From: Flabesymbios commensalis
Lineage: Eukaryota; Annelida; Polychaeta; Terebellida; Flabelligeridae
Assembly: GCA_964017125.1 (NCBI GenBank)
Contig: OZ024911.1
Coordinates: 38,677,917-38,741,916, forward strand
Direction: 5' to 3'
Length of the DNA stretch: 64,000 nucleotides
Shown here: piece after piece, positions 1-13,500 of the stretch
How the letters are laid out: each line of letters opens with the position of its first letter
Position numbering within the stretch: the stretch's first letter is position 1
Translations under genes and position numbers: made by a program
The notes under the pieces: generated by a model
Told to the model about the DNA's origin: nothing
The model's input: only the letters and a program-made list of their open reading frames with translations
Database searches by the model: none

Positions 1-540
1 GAAACACGAAAGTCGCTGGAACAACATTAAAACAACACTGGGTCAACTTCTCAAATCAACACACATATCCACAGTAACACACGATCCGTCCTCTTGTGGA
101 TTAATATAACTATTACAGTACTGCCGGGCAAAACAAAGTACACTAACTGTTTACTTTACTATTGCCTATTAATTTTCCTTTTGATCCCGCCAGCTACTGA
201 GTACTAGGCTATATAAACCGACATGACCATAGATCGTGAAAGTTGTAAAACTTTATTGCAGCTAGCGTTAGTAACATCAGAGGAGGTAGTAGGGAATTAG
301 CTTACTTACTGCACTATTTAGGCATAATTATCCTGTTACATTTTTACTCATTAGCTCCCGCCGTCACCGTAGGTGAGCGAAGGGAGCTATGGATTCTACC
401 TCCGTTTTTTTTTGGCCTCTTCTTTTGCCTATAACTTTGTGAGAAAATAAGCTAGGATAACAATTTTTGGTATGTGGGTTACTTCCAGGTGGCTAATGGA
501 CGGGTTAAAATATTTTTAATCTGAATTCAATACGCAAGGT
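1..540. other. no gene seen
   Basis: AT-rich sequence with no exon-like frame. At about 355-410 a stretch containing GGGAGCTATGG precedes the tandem arrays and may be the edge of the element that carries them. Confidence 0.4.
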
Positions 541-567
541 TGCAGAGGAGAAAATGATGATGTGACG

Positions 568-603
568 GCGTTGGGCCGTTGGGCCGTTGGGCCGTTGGGC
601 CGT
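568..603. repeat. 8-bp minisatellite, four copies
   Basis: GTTGGGCC is repeated four times head to tail, directly before the first long-unit array. Confidence 0.85.
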
Positions 604-930
604 CCGTAAACAATTCGTTTCCGGAGCATATCTCTGAAAGTACTTGTCCGATTGTCTTCAAATTTTACACACAACACCCCTAGGGGGTCTAGTTGTGCCT
701 TTTGCGGTATTTGAACTTTGACCTACTTCTGGTTCAGAACTATGACCTATTTAGACGTTTTGACGCGCACTTCGTTTCCGGAGCAGATCTCGAAAAGTAC
801 TGGGCCGATGACAGTCATATTGCACATACATGTTCTCTAAGGTCCCTAGTTGTGCCTTTTCAGGTTTTTGGACCTTGACCTTGAAGTTGACCCAGCACTT
901 TGACCTAATTTATAACATCGGTAAATCCGA
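604..930 (+). repeat. tandem repeat, about 157-bp unit, two copies
   Basis: Two diverged copies begin with CGTTTCCGGAGCA near 617 and 773. Each continues through a segment resembling ATCTCTGAAAGTACTTGTCC and a later TAGTTGTGCCTTTT. The same consensus recurs near 17.94 kb, 41.3 kb (reverse), 42.4-43.07 kb and 49.5 kb (reverse). Noncoding by appearance; short open frames here are chance. Confidence 0.75.
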
Positions 931-934
931 CTGA

Positions 935-2800
935 AAGATTTTGCGGAATATGATGAAAACCGCTCAAGATAGCTACACCATTACTATAAAACAAATTGTG
1001 AGGTTTCAGGAGAGGATGCATCTTGAAAAATTTCAAGTCGATAAAATTAAAAATGGCCGCCTATCGGCCATTATTCACCTCGACAGGCCTGATATTGCGG
1101 AATATCATGAAAACCGCTCAAGATAGCTACACCATTAATATCAAATAAATTGTAAGGTTTCAGGAGAGGATGCATCCTGAAAAATTTGAAGTTGATAAAA
1201 TTCAAAATGGCCGCCTATCAGCCATTATTCACATCGACAGGCCTGATATTGTGGAATATCATGAAAACCGCTCAAGATATCTACACCATTACTATAAAAC
1301 AAATTGTAAGGCTTCAGGAGAGGATGTATTTTGAAAAAATTCATTTTGTCAAAGTTCAAAATGGCCGCCAATCAGGAGAGGATGCATCTTGAAAAAATTC
1401 GACTCGATAAAATTCAAAATGGCCGCTTATCGGCCATTATTCACTTTCACATGGCCGTTATTTGGTAAACCGTGCTAGATGGCTAGACCATTACTATAAA
1501 ACAAAATGTGTGATTTCAGGAGAGGATGCATCTTGAAAAAATTCGACTCGATAAAATTCAAAATGGCCGCTTATCGGCCATTATTCACTTTCACATGGCC
1601 GTTATTTGGTAAACCATGCTAGATGGCTAGACCATTACTATAAAACAAAATGTGTGATTTCAGGAGAGGATGCATCTTGAAAAAATTAGACTCTATAAAA
1701 TTCAAAATGGCCGCTTATCGGCCATTATTCACTTTCACATGGCCGTTATTTGGTCAACCGTGCTAGATGGCTAGACCATTACTGTAAAACGAAATGTGAG
1801 ATTTCAGATGAGGATGCATCTTGAAAAAAATTGACTTGATCAAATTTAAAATGGCCGCCTTTTCGGCCATTATTCATTTTCACATGGCTGATATTTGGTA
1901 AACCGTGCTAGATGGCTAGACCATTACCTGATTACTATAAAACAAAGTGTGAGTTTTCGGGGGAGGATGCAACCTGAAAATTTTTAACTTACGAATTCAA
2001 AATGGCCGACAATCAGCATTATTTACCTCGATAGGCCTGATATCAGGTAAACCGTGCTAGATAGCTAGACCATTACTATAAAACAAAATGTGACGTTTAG
2101 AGAGAGGATGCCTTTAAAAAGCTTTCGACTCAATCGAATTCAAAATGGCCGCCTATCGGCCACTATTTACTTTCACAGTGCTGATATTTGGTAAACCGTG
2201 TTAGATAGCTGGACCATCACTATAAAACAAAATGTGAGATTACAAGAGAGGATGCATTCTGAAAAAAATTGACTCGATCAAATTCAAAATGGCCGCCTAT
2301 CGGCCATTATTTACTTTCACATAGCCGGTTTTTAGTAACCGTACTAGATGGCTAGACCATTACTATAAAACAAAATGTGAGATTTCAGGAGAGGATGCAT
2401 CATCAAATTTTGACTTGATCAAATTCAAAATGGCCTCCTATCGGCCATTATTCACTTTCACATGGGCGATATTTGGTAAACCGTGCTAGATGGCTAGACC
2501 ATTACTATAGAATGAAATGTGAGATTTCAGCTGAGGATGCATCTTGGAAAATTTTGACTTGATCAAATTCAAAATGGCCCTCTATCGGCCATTATTTACT
2601 TTCACATGCCCAATATTTTGCAAACTGTGTTAGATGTTAGTCCATTACTATAGAACAAAATTTGAGGTTTCGGGGGAGGATGCACCCTAAGTTTTTAACT
2701 AATTTATATCGAATTCAAAATGACTGTAAATCAGCTATTAGTTAACTCGATTGGCCTGATATCGGGTAAACCATGCCAGATAGGTAGACCATTACTGGGA
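935..2800 (+). repeat. tandem array, about 145-bp unit, about 13 copies
   Basis: The phrase AGGAGAGGATGCATCTTGAA or a variant recurs near 1013, 1167, 1320, 1379, 1524, 1667, 1811, 1965, 2106, 2250, 2393, 2535 and 2679. Each unit also holds TTCAAAATGGCCGCC and CCATTACTATAAAACAAA. Spacing is mostly 143-154 bp, with one short interval. Copies decay toward the right end. Two reverse-orientation units lie at 34.44-34.76 kb. Confidence 0.9.
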
Positions 2801-3270
2801 TACTGATTAGGATCATTAATTTCAATGGAGGTTTGCAATCTCTGACAGACTGTCTAGTTCTTATCTTACTCTTAGACTGGGCTTCTTAGACCTAGTTGTT
2901 TTGCGTCTTGATTTTTGACCTAGACTAGGAATACATTAATAACCCTATACAAAATTGCTTAAATCAAATTCTAATTCGGAGCGGGAGCTCCTGGACTTAT
3001 GTAGTCTTGTTTTAATATAATGAGAGATCAGCGAGACTGACATGTAGCTAGTTTCAAGATTAGACTGGCCTTACTTGACAAATTGTTATCTCTAATTCTC
3101 TGTGGGCCTAAATATTTTTAGCATGCATTTTTTTAATTATCCCCCCAAAAACACATTTAATAAGAAAACGTTTATAAGATGTAATAATAATAAGTGACAG
3201 TGATGATGGCCATACTCCTTGCTATTACCTAGCCTTTGTCCTCCTGAGCTGTTGTCTAGGATTTTTTTTA
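2800..3270. other. no gene seen
   Basis: Unique-looking AT-rich sequence between the tandem array and a small hairpin. No exon-like frame was found on either strand. Confidence 0.4.
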
Positions 3271-3271
3271 T

Positions 3272-3315
3272 TCATTTGAAGCTGGAATTGCTAACGCGAT
3301 TCCCAGCTTCAAATG
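3272..3315. repeat. short inverted repeat (hairpin)
   Basis: Arms TCATTTGAAGCTGG and CCAGCTTCAAATGA flank a short loop. Probably the core of a small foldback element. Confidence 0.7.
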
Positions 3316-4170
3316 ACAGATAAATATTGTATTAATAACAATCAGATATCACAATTTTAATGAACCATCTATCACAACATATTTTGACAGTATTAATTTT
3401 AGTGACACAGAGAAAACAATGGTAGACCTACCACCATTACAAGTACCACCACGTAACATACATGTGGGACTTTCCCTTAGCGTTAATTTTTTTTAGTGTG
3501 GGGTCTTGTCCGATGTATGTCAACCAGGAAGTTTTCAAGATCACCTGAAGATATATAGTATACATGTATCTGACTTGTTATAAAACGGTCGCGGTACATA
3601 TACAAATCCCGTGTATGCCTCTCTCGGTAAAAAAAATCAATTATGTGCTTCTATATTTTTGTATAAATACTTTTCATTATTTACAGCTGAAGTTGTGTCA
3701 GAATGGCTAAATAATTATCAAGACTTGAAGAGTTGAGCTGCAATTTATGCCTTTGTATTACTACAATATGAAAAGTGTTCCAATCACGGCTACAATCATA
3801 TGTATTACCGCTATTAATGACGATTTTTGAAAAAGTGATGTTTCAATCAAACTTAAAATAATTCGTTTACATGAACATGTGTGATATGTTGATGTAGTAA
3901 GATGTGTATCGATATTCATGGTAATGATATCAACCTAATCAGTTCAACTTTCTATTTGCCTCTATTTGCATTTATTAAAATATTGCGAAATTTAATTCAA
4001 AGGCGCTTTTTTGGGTTTATTTCACAACAAATCTAACACCTAAAACAACTTTGTAGAATCATGCTTTTTTGTTACTGGCATGGTATAACAGCTAGTACAT
4101 TTACATGTATATATATAACGTGTAATTGTTGGTGTTCAGAACCAGCCCAAAATGTGGTTATACCGATGTT

Positions 4171-4250
4171 TATACTGCCACAAGGCAGTAACTGCATGCT
4201 TACTTGAAAAGTAAGCAGTTACTGCCTTTTCATTTTGCACGGCAGTACAG
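4171..4250. mobile_element. foldback MITE-like element, GGCAGTAACTGC family
   Basis: The inverted arms carry GGCAGTAACTGC and GCAGTTACTGCC, with outer parts TATACTGCC and GGCAGTA. A second copy is at 45.17-45.27 kb and a half copy at about 10.20-10.25 kb. Noncoding, likely a nonautonomous DNA transposon. Confidence 0.65.
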
Positions 4251-4341
4251 TTTTGCAACGCAGATGGCGGATATTGATCTACATGTTTGTAGCCATGTAT
4301 CGTGATCCTTGAGATTATCACCTGATTATGATAAGCACACT

Positions 4342-4425
4342 ATATCGTCGCCTCGGAGCTAAAGGATCCTATCTGACACTCGTCAGAGTGGCAGATAGGA
4401 TCCTTTAGCTCCGAGGCGACGATAT
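4342..4425. mobile_element. foldback MITE-like element, ATATCGTC family, full copy
   Basis: An 84-bp near-perfect hairpin. It starts ATATCGTCGCCTCGGAGC and ends GCTCCGAGGCGACGATAT, with a four-base loop near its centre. Shorter copies lie at 10070 and 55295, and a relative with the same ATATCGTC ends at 46661. Confidence 0.85.
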
Positions 4426-4429
4426 GTTA

Positions 4430-6590
4430 TACTGCTTTAAATTAATGACAAACATCAATAGATATTTTGGCTTGACATTGAACTGCCTGAGGCCACGTTA
4501 TACATTCCGCCAATTTACTTAGTGCGAACATACTGTTATTAGTTCGCTCTTTACTTTACCACTTTTAATATACAATATATAAGATACTGTAATACTAGGA
4601 ATTGTCATTTAAATGGCCAAAAAAATGACATAAAAATACATTTTACTTACTTACTTACATTGGGCCAATATCATTATTAAGTCAGATGTTTCCTGATTGC
4701 TTGAACAGCCGCCCATGGGTAAGTTGAATAACCACATTTGCTCGAAATAGTACGGGTATTTTTCTGATGTCATAGGGCGGCGCCAATAATCATACCCACA
4801 GTACTCCCACATTATGAATTATTTGAAAACTATTTTTTGTAATTTTATTGTGGTATTTTGTTTTCTCAATGTGGATTACATTATTCATTGTTAACATGTT
4901 TGATGGGGTTATCAGCTTATACTATGTGGACTTTCAATACATGTAGGCCTACCTTCAGACGTTGTTATGATAAAAAATGGGGCATTGCCTCAATATTTCA
5001 GTAGCTCGGCGAATGATCTGCGATGCACCCGAATAATCGTCGTGCTCCTCCAAGGCATCTACGTTCCGATAAAAATGTCCAGTCAATATATGCCTTGATA
5101 TGTTTTTGCGATGCTCCGTCGCCGAGAACCAACGAGATATTATGAGATATTACGATTTGGTATGAAGTCTATCTGTCACGATCTAACCATCAGTACATCC
5201 ATGGGCACGGTGTTTGATTCCCTGACTGGGAGATCTGCGCCTACTATTTCATCAATTTGCATTTCTAAATTCACCGGTAATTGAAAATGTGACGTAGCTT
5301 CCTTCAAGATCCAACGCCTACAGAAAAAGATACACGTAACACGTTATTCTTCATTCTCACAAAACATCACCACGAATTTGACACTGGGCATTCCTGATAT
5401 TAGTGTGTTCATCGCGGAAGGATCACCGACAATCTCGACCTTTCGAAATACACCATTGTTATCTGATGGTGTATCACCGATTATTATGCTCATTAAACAT
5501 GTGCCACAATTTCGGCGAAACGTCACATATAATTATTCTTTGAAGGTTTGTCAAGACATAGTTTTTTTGCGCCCTGTGCCATCACACGTTACGGTTCAAT
5601 ATTGGCTCAAACAGCCACCAAAATAAAATAATAATCATCGCCATACGTTAGCGCAATGTTGGTTAATGTGTGCCCACCGTCTATGAAGCTGGCCCAACAT
5701 TCAACCAACACTGGGATAACATTTTTGGTTTACTTGGAATAAGCTTACTTGACATTAATTTTGGCTCTCGTGTGACCACAGCATTTAAAGTGTGGCGAAC
5801 TATTATTATATAGCACAGAGTATTATAATATGTCACAAAGTCACCCAGTATAAATAAACATAGTATAAATGATGCGGGTGCACTTAGATACCATAACTAC
5901 TGGGGAAGGTGCAAATGTATGTCGTTTAAACGTATTACCTTTACAATTATATAAACTGCACCACTCAGGGACTGGAACATCCCGTGATAGTACTATTGGG
6001 CTAACCTGTCAGACTGCTCTCTGGGTTTCAACAGTTCTAGTTTGCATTACCATCAGGTGAGTCATGTTCTTGTTGTCGCTAATATATTAGCTGATTAGGT
6101 CAACAGTAAGATGAATTCAATCTCATCATCACACCACTTGGTGTACCGTGTGTCACAACTGATCATACAGTGGTAATGAGTCATACAGCTGAGTCAGTCA
6201 TGCCATTACAGCCCCCCGAACGGTATTGAGTAATTTGGCTAATGTATTATAGAGCATCCCCGATAATATCGGGCGCCATCGCGAATAAAATGTAACTCTC
6301 ACTCAAATTACCCGAATAACTTGCACAGGGCCATAATCGCCTAGTTTACAAGATGAACGCCCAAAAAAGCTTATAAACCGTCAGGTGATGACATTTTGTC
6401 TACATATTTAAACAGGCCTAATTGTTACTTGTAATAATCATATCAAACTATAACAACAATTATTGAAAAAAATATTGAAACGCATGATATATAAAAGTAT
6501 TTGTTTTTTATAATTTATTTATTATCGTTTGAATCATCCCTAGTAATCTTTCAGCTGGACTCAAAACCGGCGCCCTTGTGTCTACTCATC
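4430..6590. other. intergenic, no gene seen
   Basis: Contains a GTTGG/CCAAC-type element fragment at about 5660-5735. Open frames near 5344-5626 overlap on both strands and lack a convincing splice context, so no gene is called. Confidence 0.4.
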
Positions 6591-6950
6591 CCACATAATT
6601 ATGGTTCTATATATAATCCTGAGTAATCGGACTTCTTAGTAATAGAAAACTATACATTTTTCAATTTGTAATAAAAACACACATTCTGTCCACAATTTCT
6701 GTAAATCATATAAGTGGCGGACATCAAAAAGAATTTGACAAGAAATTAATTACTCATTCCACATTTTTATATAATTTTATGGTTCTATATATAATCCTGA
6801 AACGCCTTAGTATTTGGACTTCTTAGAAATAGAAAGCTATATTTTTTTCAATTTGTAATAAAAACACACTCATTGTGTCCACAATTTCTGTAAATCATAT
6901 AAGCGGCGGACATCAAAAATAATTTGACATTAAATTAAAGAACTGTATCA
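6590..6950 (+). repeat. tandem direct duplication, about 180-bp unit
   Basis: Two copies, about 6592-6768 and 6769-6950, share TATGGTTCTATATATAATCC, CAATTTGTAATAAAAACACA and a GGCGGACATCAAAAA end. They differ by small substitutions and indels. They lie upstream of the kinase gene; no coding content was seen. Confidence 0.8.
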
Positions 6951-7442
6951 TCGTTTTCAAAATGGCCTTTAGGATTTGAATTAAATAACACAAATAGTAG
7001 GCCTACAGGTATGGTACCAAAAAAATAATATACAGTTTGAAATTTCAAGAAATGTTACTTATAAAATGTCTCCAATATTGGTTTTAGGAGATACTTGCCG
7101 GGTCTGAAACTCAAGTAGGCTACTACCAAATCATTGTTAAAATAGTAAACTTTAAACATTTCCACTTTTAGTTTATTGTAATACTTGATTTTAACGTGTT
7201 TTTGTAGCGGAATTCTGAATTGGGCTTATTTTTCGATTTAGATTTTCGGACATGCCACAAGGTGGCGGATAAACGTCGGGCTGAAAATGTAACTGATCGT
7301 GAACAGTTTCACTAATAGTGTAATGTGATAGCTTACTATCGCTCATTTTTTATACTTATTAATTTTCTTTGTGGGATCGTGCGTATGCCTTCTGTTCCAG
7401 ATCACATTTCGTAGCTTCTATGTCAGTGTATTATTTCTGGTC

Positions 7443-7535
7443 ATGGATATACGTGGCTCACAAGGCTACATATGGTACCTACAGCAGTTGCTCGGTACGG
7501 GGGGCGTCGGCGTTGTTTACCGTGGTAGAGATAAG
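7443..7535 (+). CDS. TBK1-like exon 1: start codon and glycine loop
   Basis: Residues 1-31. The ATG is followed by an in-frame YIWYLQQLLGTGGVGVVYRG, which aligns with the LWLLSDILGQGATANVFRG-type start of TBK1. Ends at AAG|gtatgt in phase 0. Confidence 0.85.
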
Positions 7536-10500
7536 GTATGTATTTAAGGATAGGAATAAAATCGTATCTTCAAATAGACATACACGTCTAATCATGACGC
7601 ACGCATAGAGGGTAGTCTGTTTGCATAATATCTCAACTTAAAAATGTTAAGTACCTCAAGGCTTATAATATTTTGGAGAGTTGAAAACCGCCGGATAGCT
7701 AGTTACAAAATGGACAACGAACGACTTTAAAATATAGACAGCTTCAGTAAATATGTTTTTCTTAGAAAAAGATATTTTTTCTCAAGAATGTTGCAGGCAA
7801 TAAACTGGCACTGAGGCGACACCATTTAATATTGATAGATAATTCTATCCTTCTTAGAGATTATATACATTATTTGAAATCTGGTGACTCAAAGGTGGCT
7901 ACCATTCTTGGTGGAACATGGAAACGTAATCTAAATTGGGAATTTGGGGATCAGATTTGTCATGAGGATTCCCTTCACACTAATCAAAGTGACGAGGGGA
8001 GAAACATAGCATTGTCGTTTAAAGAAAACCTTATTGACCATTCCAAACCCCAAGAGATGAAAATTAATAAGGAAATAATAAGGAATATTAATGAGGAACA
8101 CTTAAATGGATTATCAGAAGACCAGTATCTGTCACTATTCATCAAGTATCTAGAGACAGTGCCCATCCTTCGTCACTCCATACGTCTATGCTGTGAGGTG
8201 GTGGAATATTTCGACCCTGTCCAAACACCAATAATAGTCTTTTAACACTTATCACCTGCTAAAGTTCACATTAGCCTCCGATCTTGCAGCTGTCTCAGTG
8301 AAGAGTTTGGTTTAATTCATGGGCAAACGTTCGACGTTGAACCAGCATACATCCTTACTCAACGACAGCTTAATTGCTTAATACATTGTTCCATATTCCT
8401 ATAGACCATTATAGTTGTAACGACCGGCCCATCATCCAGGTAATCCGTGACAGAAATCAAAAGAATTAGGTTTTTCCTCAATAAACCTTGCCATGACTTT
8501 CGTTCTGTACGTTCAATCCTAACTGACACTACTTTTTAAAACTACGGACATACTGTGTCAAATTTAGCTCAGAATGATATATTAATTTTGCTTTGAACTT
8601 CATCTCTAGCTTTCGGGTAGTTACTAGAGGGTTCCCCGTATTTCCTGAGTATCTTATAATTAATTTGACCTTTAAATCACTGTATTAGAAAAACCAGATG
8701 GCGCAAGATGACAAATATGTCGTGAAATTTGAAAGCATTGTGTAACATTGAGCAAATGAACGTGCATTTTGGGCCAGCTATTTGACTTTCAATTTTCACC
8801 TCGAAGATATTCGTGGTGCCACTGTACCCATAAACGTAGGCATTAGATAGTTGATTATGTCATTTTTACAGATGGTCGTCTTAGTATTTGTCACAGGTGC
8901 TGCTGACAAGGTCAAAATTGCCGACTAATCGTATTTCACTAAATACAATTTTTCTTATAATTGTTTTTGTTGTAGATGCTCAGTTATTTATATTATAGAA
9001 TTTGGACTTGTTTGTGTTGTGAAGCACACAGGAAAGGTGGTGGCCGTGAAGCAATTCAGGAGGATGACTAAGCAGAGTGATACTGAACTTAAAATAGCCA
9101 TCAAGTTTAACCATCCCAACATTGTCACGGTTCTTGGAGTAGAAGAAGAGGTAAGGTCTGATCCATAGAGTAATAACTACATCACTCATTCTTTTGAGCT
9201 TGTTTACCAAGATAGCCAAGGTCCAAAGGAAATATTTCTCACTTTTCAAAATAACAAATATTATATTTGATTCAAATAAGCGAAAATATATGATATTTGA
9301 TTCAAATGAGCGAAGAAAACGAAGTAATGGAATACATTTTTCATCAGAAGATAAAAATAATTTGAAAATGACAATTTTTAATTCCAAAATTCCATCGACG
9401 TAGAAAAGTACAGTTTACCACGTGGAAATGATGTTCATAATAATAACGTCATGTATGATGTCAATTATTAGATAAATATACAAAATACCAGCTTTAACCC
9501 GTGTGCCACACTGTCGGGGTAGCAGGGCCCTAAGTATCACTTTTTAGCACACAGCCTATGTACAGACCAACATCTCTAGGCCTACATTCTGCATAATAAG
9601 GAGGTATATTATATAAGGTGGCTGGGAATGGCCAAATGACGTGAATGTACGTTCAAATAACTGGTAAGCTCAATTTCCCTTACATATAATATAACAATAC
9701 TAATATAGTACCAGCTGCTCAATTTAAAGACAAAACTATTGGCCTATTATAGCATGTTAATTATGTTATGCTTTAATACTTATCCGTATGTGCGGTGTAA
9801 TGAAAATGTTTATGTGCTATGCGATTTATAATAATAGCGCCTAATGTAGTTTTCTACATTTTGCCCATGACCAAAATGTTGTAGAAAATATCAAAACAGA
9901 AAGTGCTGGTGATGGAATATTGTCCTAAAGGCAGTTTATTGACGTTGATATCCCAGCCAGAATATACGACGGGCTTGCCAGAGAACTTCATGTTGCGATT
10001 ACTGTTCAACCTCTGTAGGTATTATAATAATAAAACATCAGCTAACAATCCTTCTTGTATCAGCACTCCATATCGTCGCCTCGGAGCTAACGGATCCTAT
10101 CTGACACTCGTCAGAGTGGCAGATGGGATGTTTCGGTGAAATGAATTAAGGGCTTGCTAGGTCCTGTATATATATAAATATATAAATGATGCTACGTTAT
10201 TATTCTGCCGTGCAAAACTAAAAGGTAGTGCCTTTTGGCCTTGCAGAGCAATATTGCTTCTCTGTGATTCTTTGACATGAATGACACCTTGATTTTGGTA
10301 CAGGTTCTGCATTGCAGTACCTACATCATGAGATGAAGCTAGCACACCGGGATGTAAAACCAGGAAACATCCTCTGTTTCAGAGGTAGAGATGGAAGGTA
10401 ATTAGTTCACATCCCACTGGGCACACGACGTTGTTGCGAGGTTGAATCAACGTCATTGACGTTGATTCAACGTCGCAACAACGTCGTGTGCCCACTAGAA

Positions 10501-13500
10501 ATAGCTGATTTGTTATTACCAAAGATAAACATCGGCCTCGGTAGCATATCCCATCAAGCATGAGGCGTTGCCTCAATGCTGGTTATTTTGGCCTAGTAGT
10601 TATTTTTATTGGGGTGTGTTCAGCATAACCACAGCATCACCCCTCCCTTATCTCACAGCCATTATCATGGTCCAGCTAGGATCGCACTGTGATGATAAAC
10701 ATTTGTGGGATTGTTGCAATTTATTGACTAAAAAATAATACATTCCATCATAATAATGAGGTAACGTTACGGAGCTTTAATTTGGGATATGAGCGGCGGA
10801 ATATGTTATAAACACACACCATTGTCTCCACCTCCAGCTGGAAACCATCTCGAGGTGAATGAAAATGTGAGGGGATAGGGTACCTGGGAGCTATGAGAGT
10901 TATTATGACCGCCTTCTACTTACAGGATATGTTTTAAGCTAGCTGATTTCGGCACATCGCGCGAGATGGGAGATAACATCGGACCTCTCCAAACACTTAT
11001 ACAAGGAACGGAAGAATACACAGTGAGTTGTGCAAGCACAGATGTATATACGATAATTGCATAACGGAAAAATATTACAAAGAAAAAATCTGTACTTCGA
11101 TTGTTTTGAATCTTTCAAATTGCCTGGTTCGTGGATCTATGATCAAACGGTTTTACAGACATTGAAGCAGTAGGGGGCCTACTCAAGGTCCACCTGACTC
11201 TTTTTATCATGTTTAATACGTTCTGCAAATTTCTATTATCCGTGATTATACATGTAGACTAGGCCTACTTAGCTTATAGGGTCTACATAATTATGTGACA
11301 TTCTCAAATTTGATATAATTTGTGGGCAGGAATATAACTTTTGGGGGGGGGGGGCATACTCAATGGATACATTTGAGATCATAATTATAGCCGATTTCAC
11401 CCTGTTAAATGAATATGGTTCAGCATGATAAGCGAACAAGAATTACCTAACCTTGGAGGTGGGATGACTAGGGCTTTACGGTAGCAACGCGATAGTTTTA
11501 TTGGTCTTGTATCGTCACAAAATCTTCAAAATTAATCTTATATATGATCAGGAATGATCAGTTAAATAATTGTAGTGCAAAATAGTGGAAAACACAAATA
11601 TCATCACCATAAATCATTTTCAATTAAGGAGTCGGCGCTATGGAAGTCATCTCAATAGTCTCAGGTTTATTGAACAATAATGATTAGCAGCATTTACATA
11701 TCTCTCCACGGACTATGTTATTTCATTATTTCATTGAAATAAAGCAAATTATATATTCTATCTAATTTGACAAGTTGAAAGAAACTTTAATCTTCTAAAG
11801 GCATTGTATTCTTGTTGAAATGAAAGAGGAACAGCCATCAATTTTCAAAAATATACAAAAGGGAGTCTATGTTTAATCATTTTGCTGAATAAATGCAATT
11901 TGCAAAGAAGAAAAATTACTAAATCGCAATAAATCGCAAAATCTTCATCGTGTCAAATTATGTGGAATGAAAGGGTCATTTTTTGAAATCCAAATTCTAT
12001 ATACATTTTACTAAATCACACTAATTAATCAACTCAAATCCTATAAATGACTGAATATAAAGCAGTATAACTATGTGTAAGCAGTATATTTGTGATGATA
12101 TATGGATATAATACAATAGATACTTTGAACAAATTGAAAATGCTACATATATCTCTTCAGTCACCTGAAATCTTCGGTAGAATTGCTGATGATGTATCGG
12201 ATGAGCCTTTCACTTACGACCCAATGTGCTTAGATATGTGGTGTGCGGGGGTTTCACTGTATGAGGCAGCGACAGGAACTCTACCATTTAAAGTAGAAGG
12301 AGGCAGGCAAAATCGAGCGGCACTGTACGTATAGTTGACGACAATCTATCCCTTGTTGTGCTAGAGCCGTCTCCGATATTATACTTTTCAAGCATGTTTC
12401 AGACAAAACGAAATCAAATTGATCAAAATAGTTGGTGGTGAATGTTTATAAGATATGTGACGCGCCACAGCAAAACCAGGCGCTTCTCGCACAGTGTTGA
12501 TTTGCATAAAACAGATTTGAAACTGCCAAATACTGAATAATTTTTTGTCGATGCTTTTTTCAAATTAAGTGTTTTGACGTTGAATAATATGTTTTTAACA
12601 CATTATTGAAGTTATTTCCACCTTTTTTATCTGATTCGAAGGTTTTTAAGACGATTTTTGTCGGCAACCTTTGACATGACTGAGTCTAAGAACGACTCTA
12701 CCGGAAACAGTTCACTGGTCGTGCGGTCGATTGTTTACATTTTTTTCCGCGCCATTTCTAGGACTACGTCCACGTTTTGGGTAATTTCACAAGAAAATGT
12801 GTTTGGAAGTTCACTTGCTGAACCTGAAAACAGAATATATCATCGTTGATACACATTTCATGAAACTAATCCTGCCGATGAGAAAAATAACACAGTCACA
12901 GGTAAGCATTCGTTAGTCTACTCAAATATCGCTCGTGCCAAGCCAAAATTGAAGATCCAAATTGTCGGGGGATGACTCCGGCTCGGCAGTGAGTGACTCA
13001 CTGACTGACAGTCACAGTGACACTTGATTCGCGGACACTGCCAGCCAGTGACGCCAGAGACGCTGAGTGTGAGTGAAAACAGATTCACATCAGCTAGGGC
13101 CTAGGCCTATAGGCTAGTGATTAGGCCTTAACCACGTCATTGCCGTCAAGTTTAAATGAATTTCGCTGTTTTCTCACTAGTCTGTCAATTAGGCCTAGAC
13201 CTAGGCCTAGACCTATCAGTTATTCAGTAGGCCTATCAACCAATGCGGGGGGGGGGGGGCAACGGCAATGGCACTGACCATGTTTATGAGATTTTACATT
13301 TTAGGCCAATGCCTACGTTTCACACAATATTTATTCAAATGTTCTACTTCTAGTCATGAATGTGGCGACTAACGTTACTTTGAATATTGTGCGTTGAATA
13401 TTTTTTAGTATATAATAAGCCAGTTGGCCTACTAGACTATAGTTCATACCTCATCGCGAACCTTGTGTTTTGATATTTAAAAAATATTTATTGACTAAAA

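Noticed and set aside
935-2800. CRISPR-like array
   Set aside because: Units are contiguous diverged tandem copies without spacers, in a eukaryotic genome.
5344-5626. Overlapping frames on both strands, one with VEIVGDPSAMNTL
   Set aside because: No splice sites in phase and no family match; two-strand openness suggests chance.
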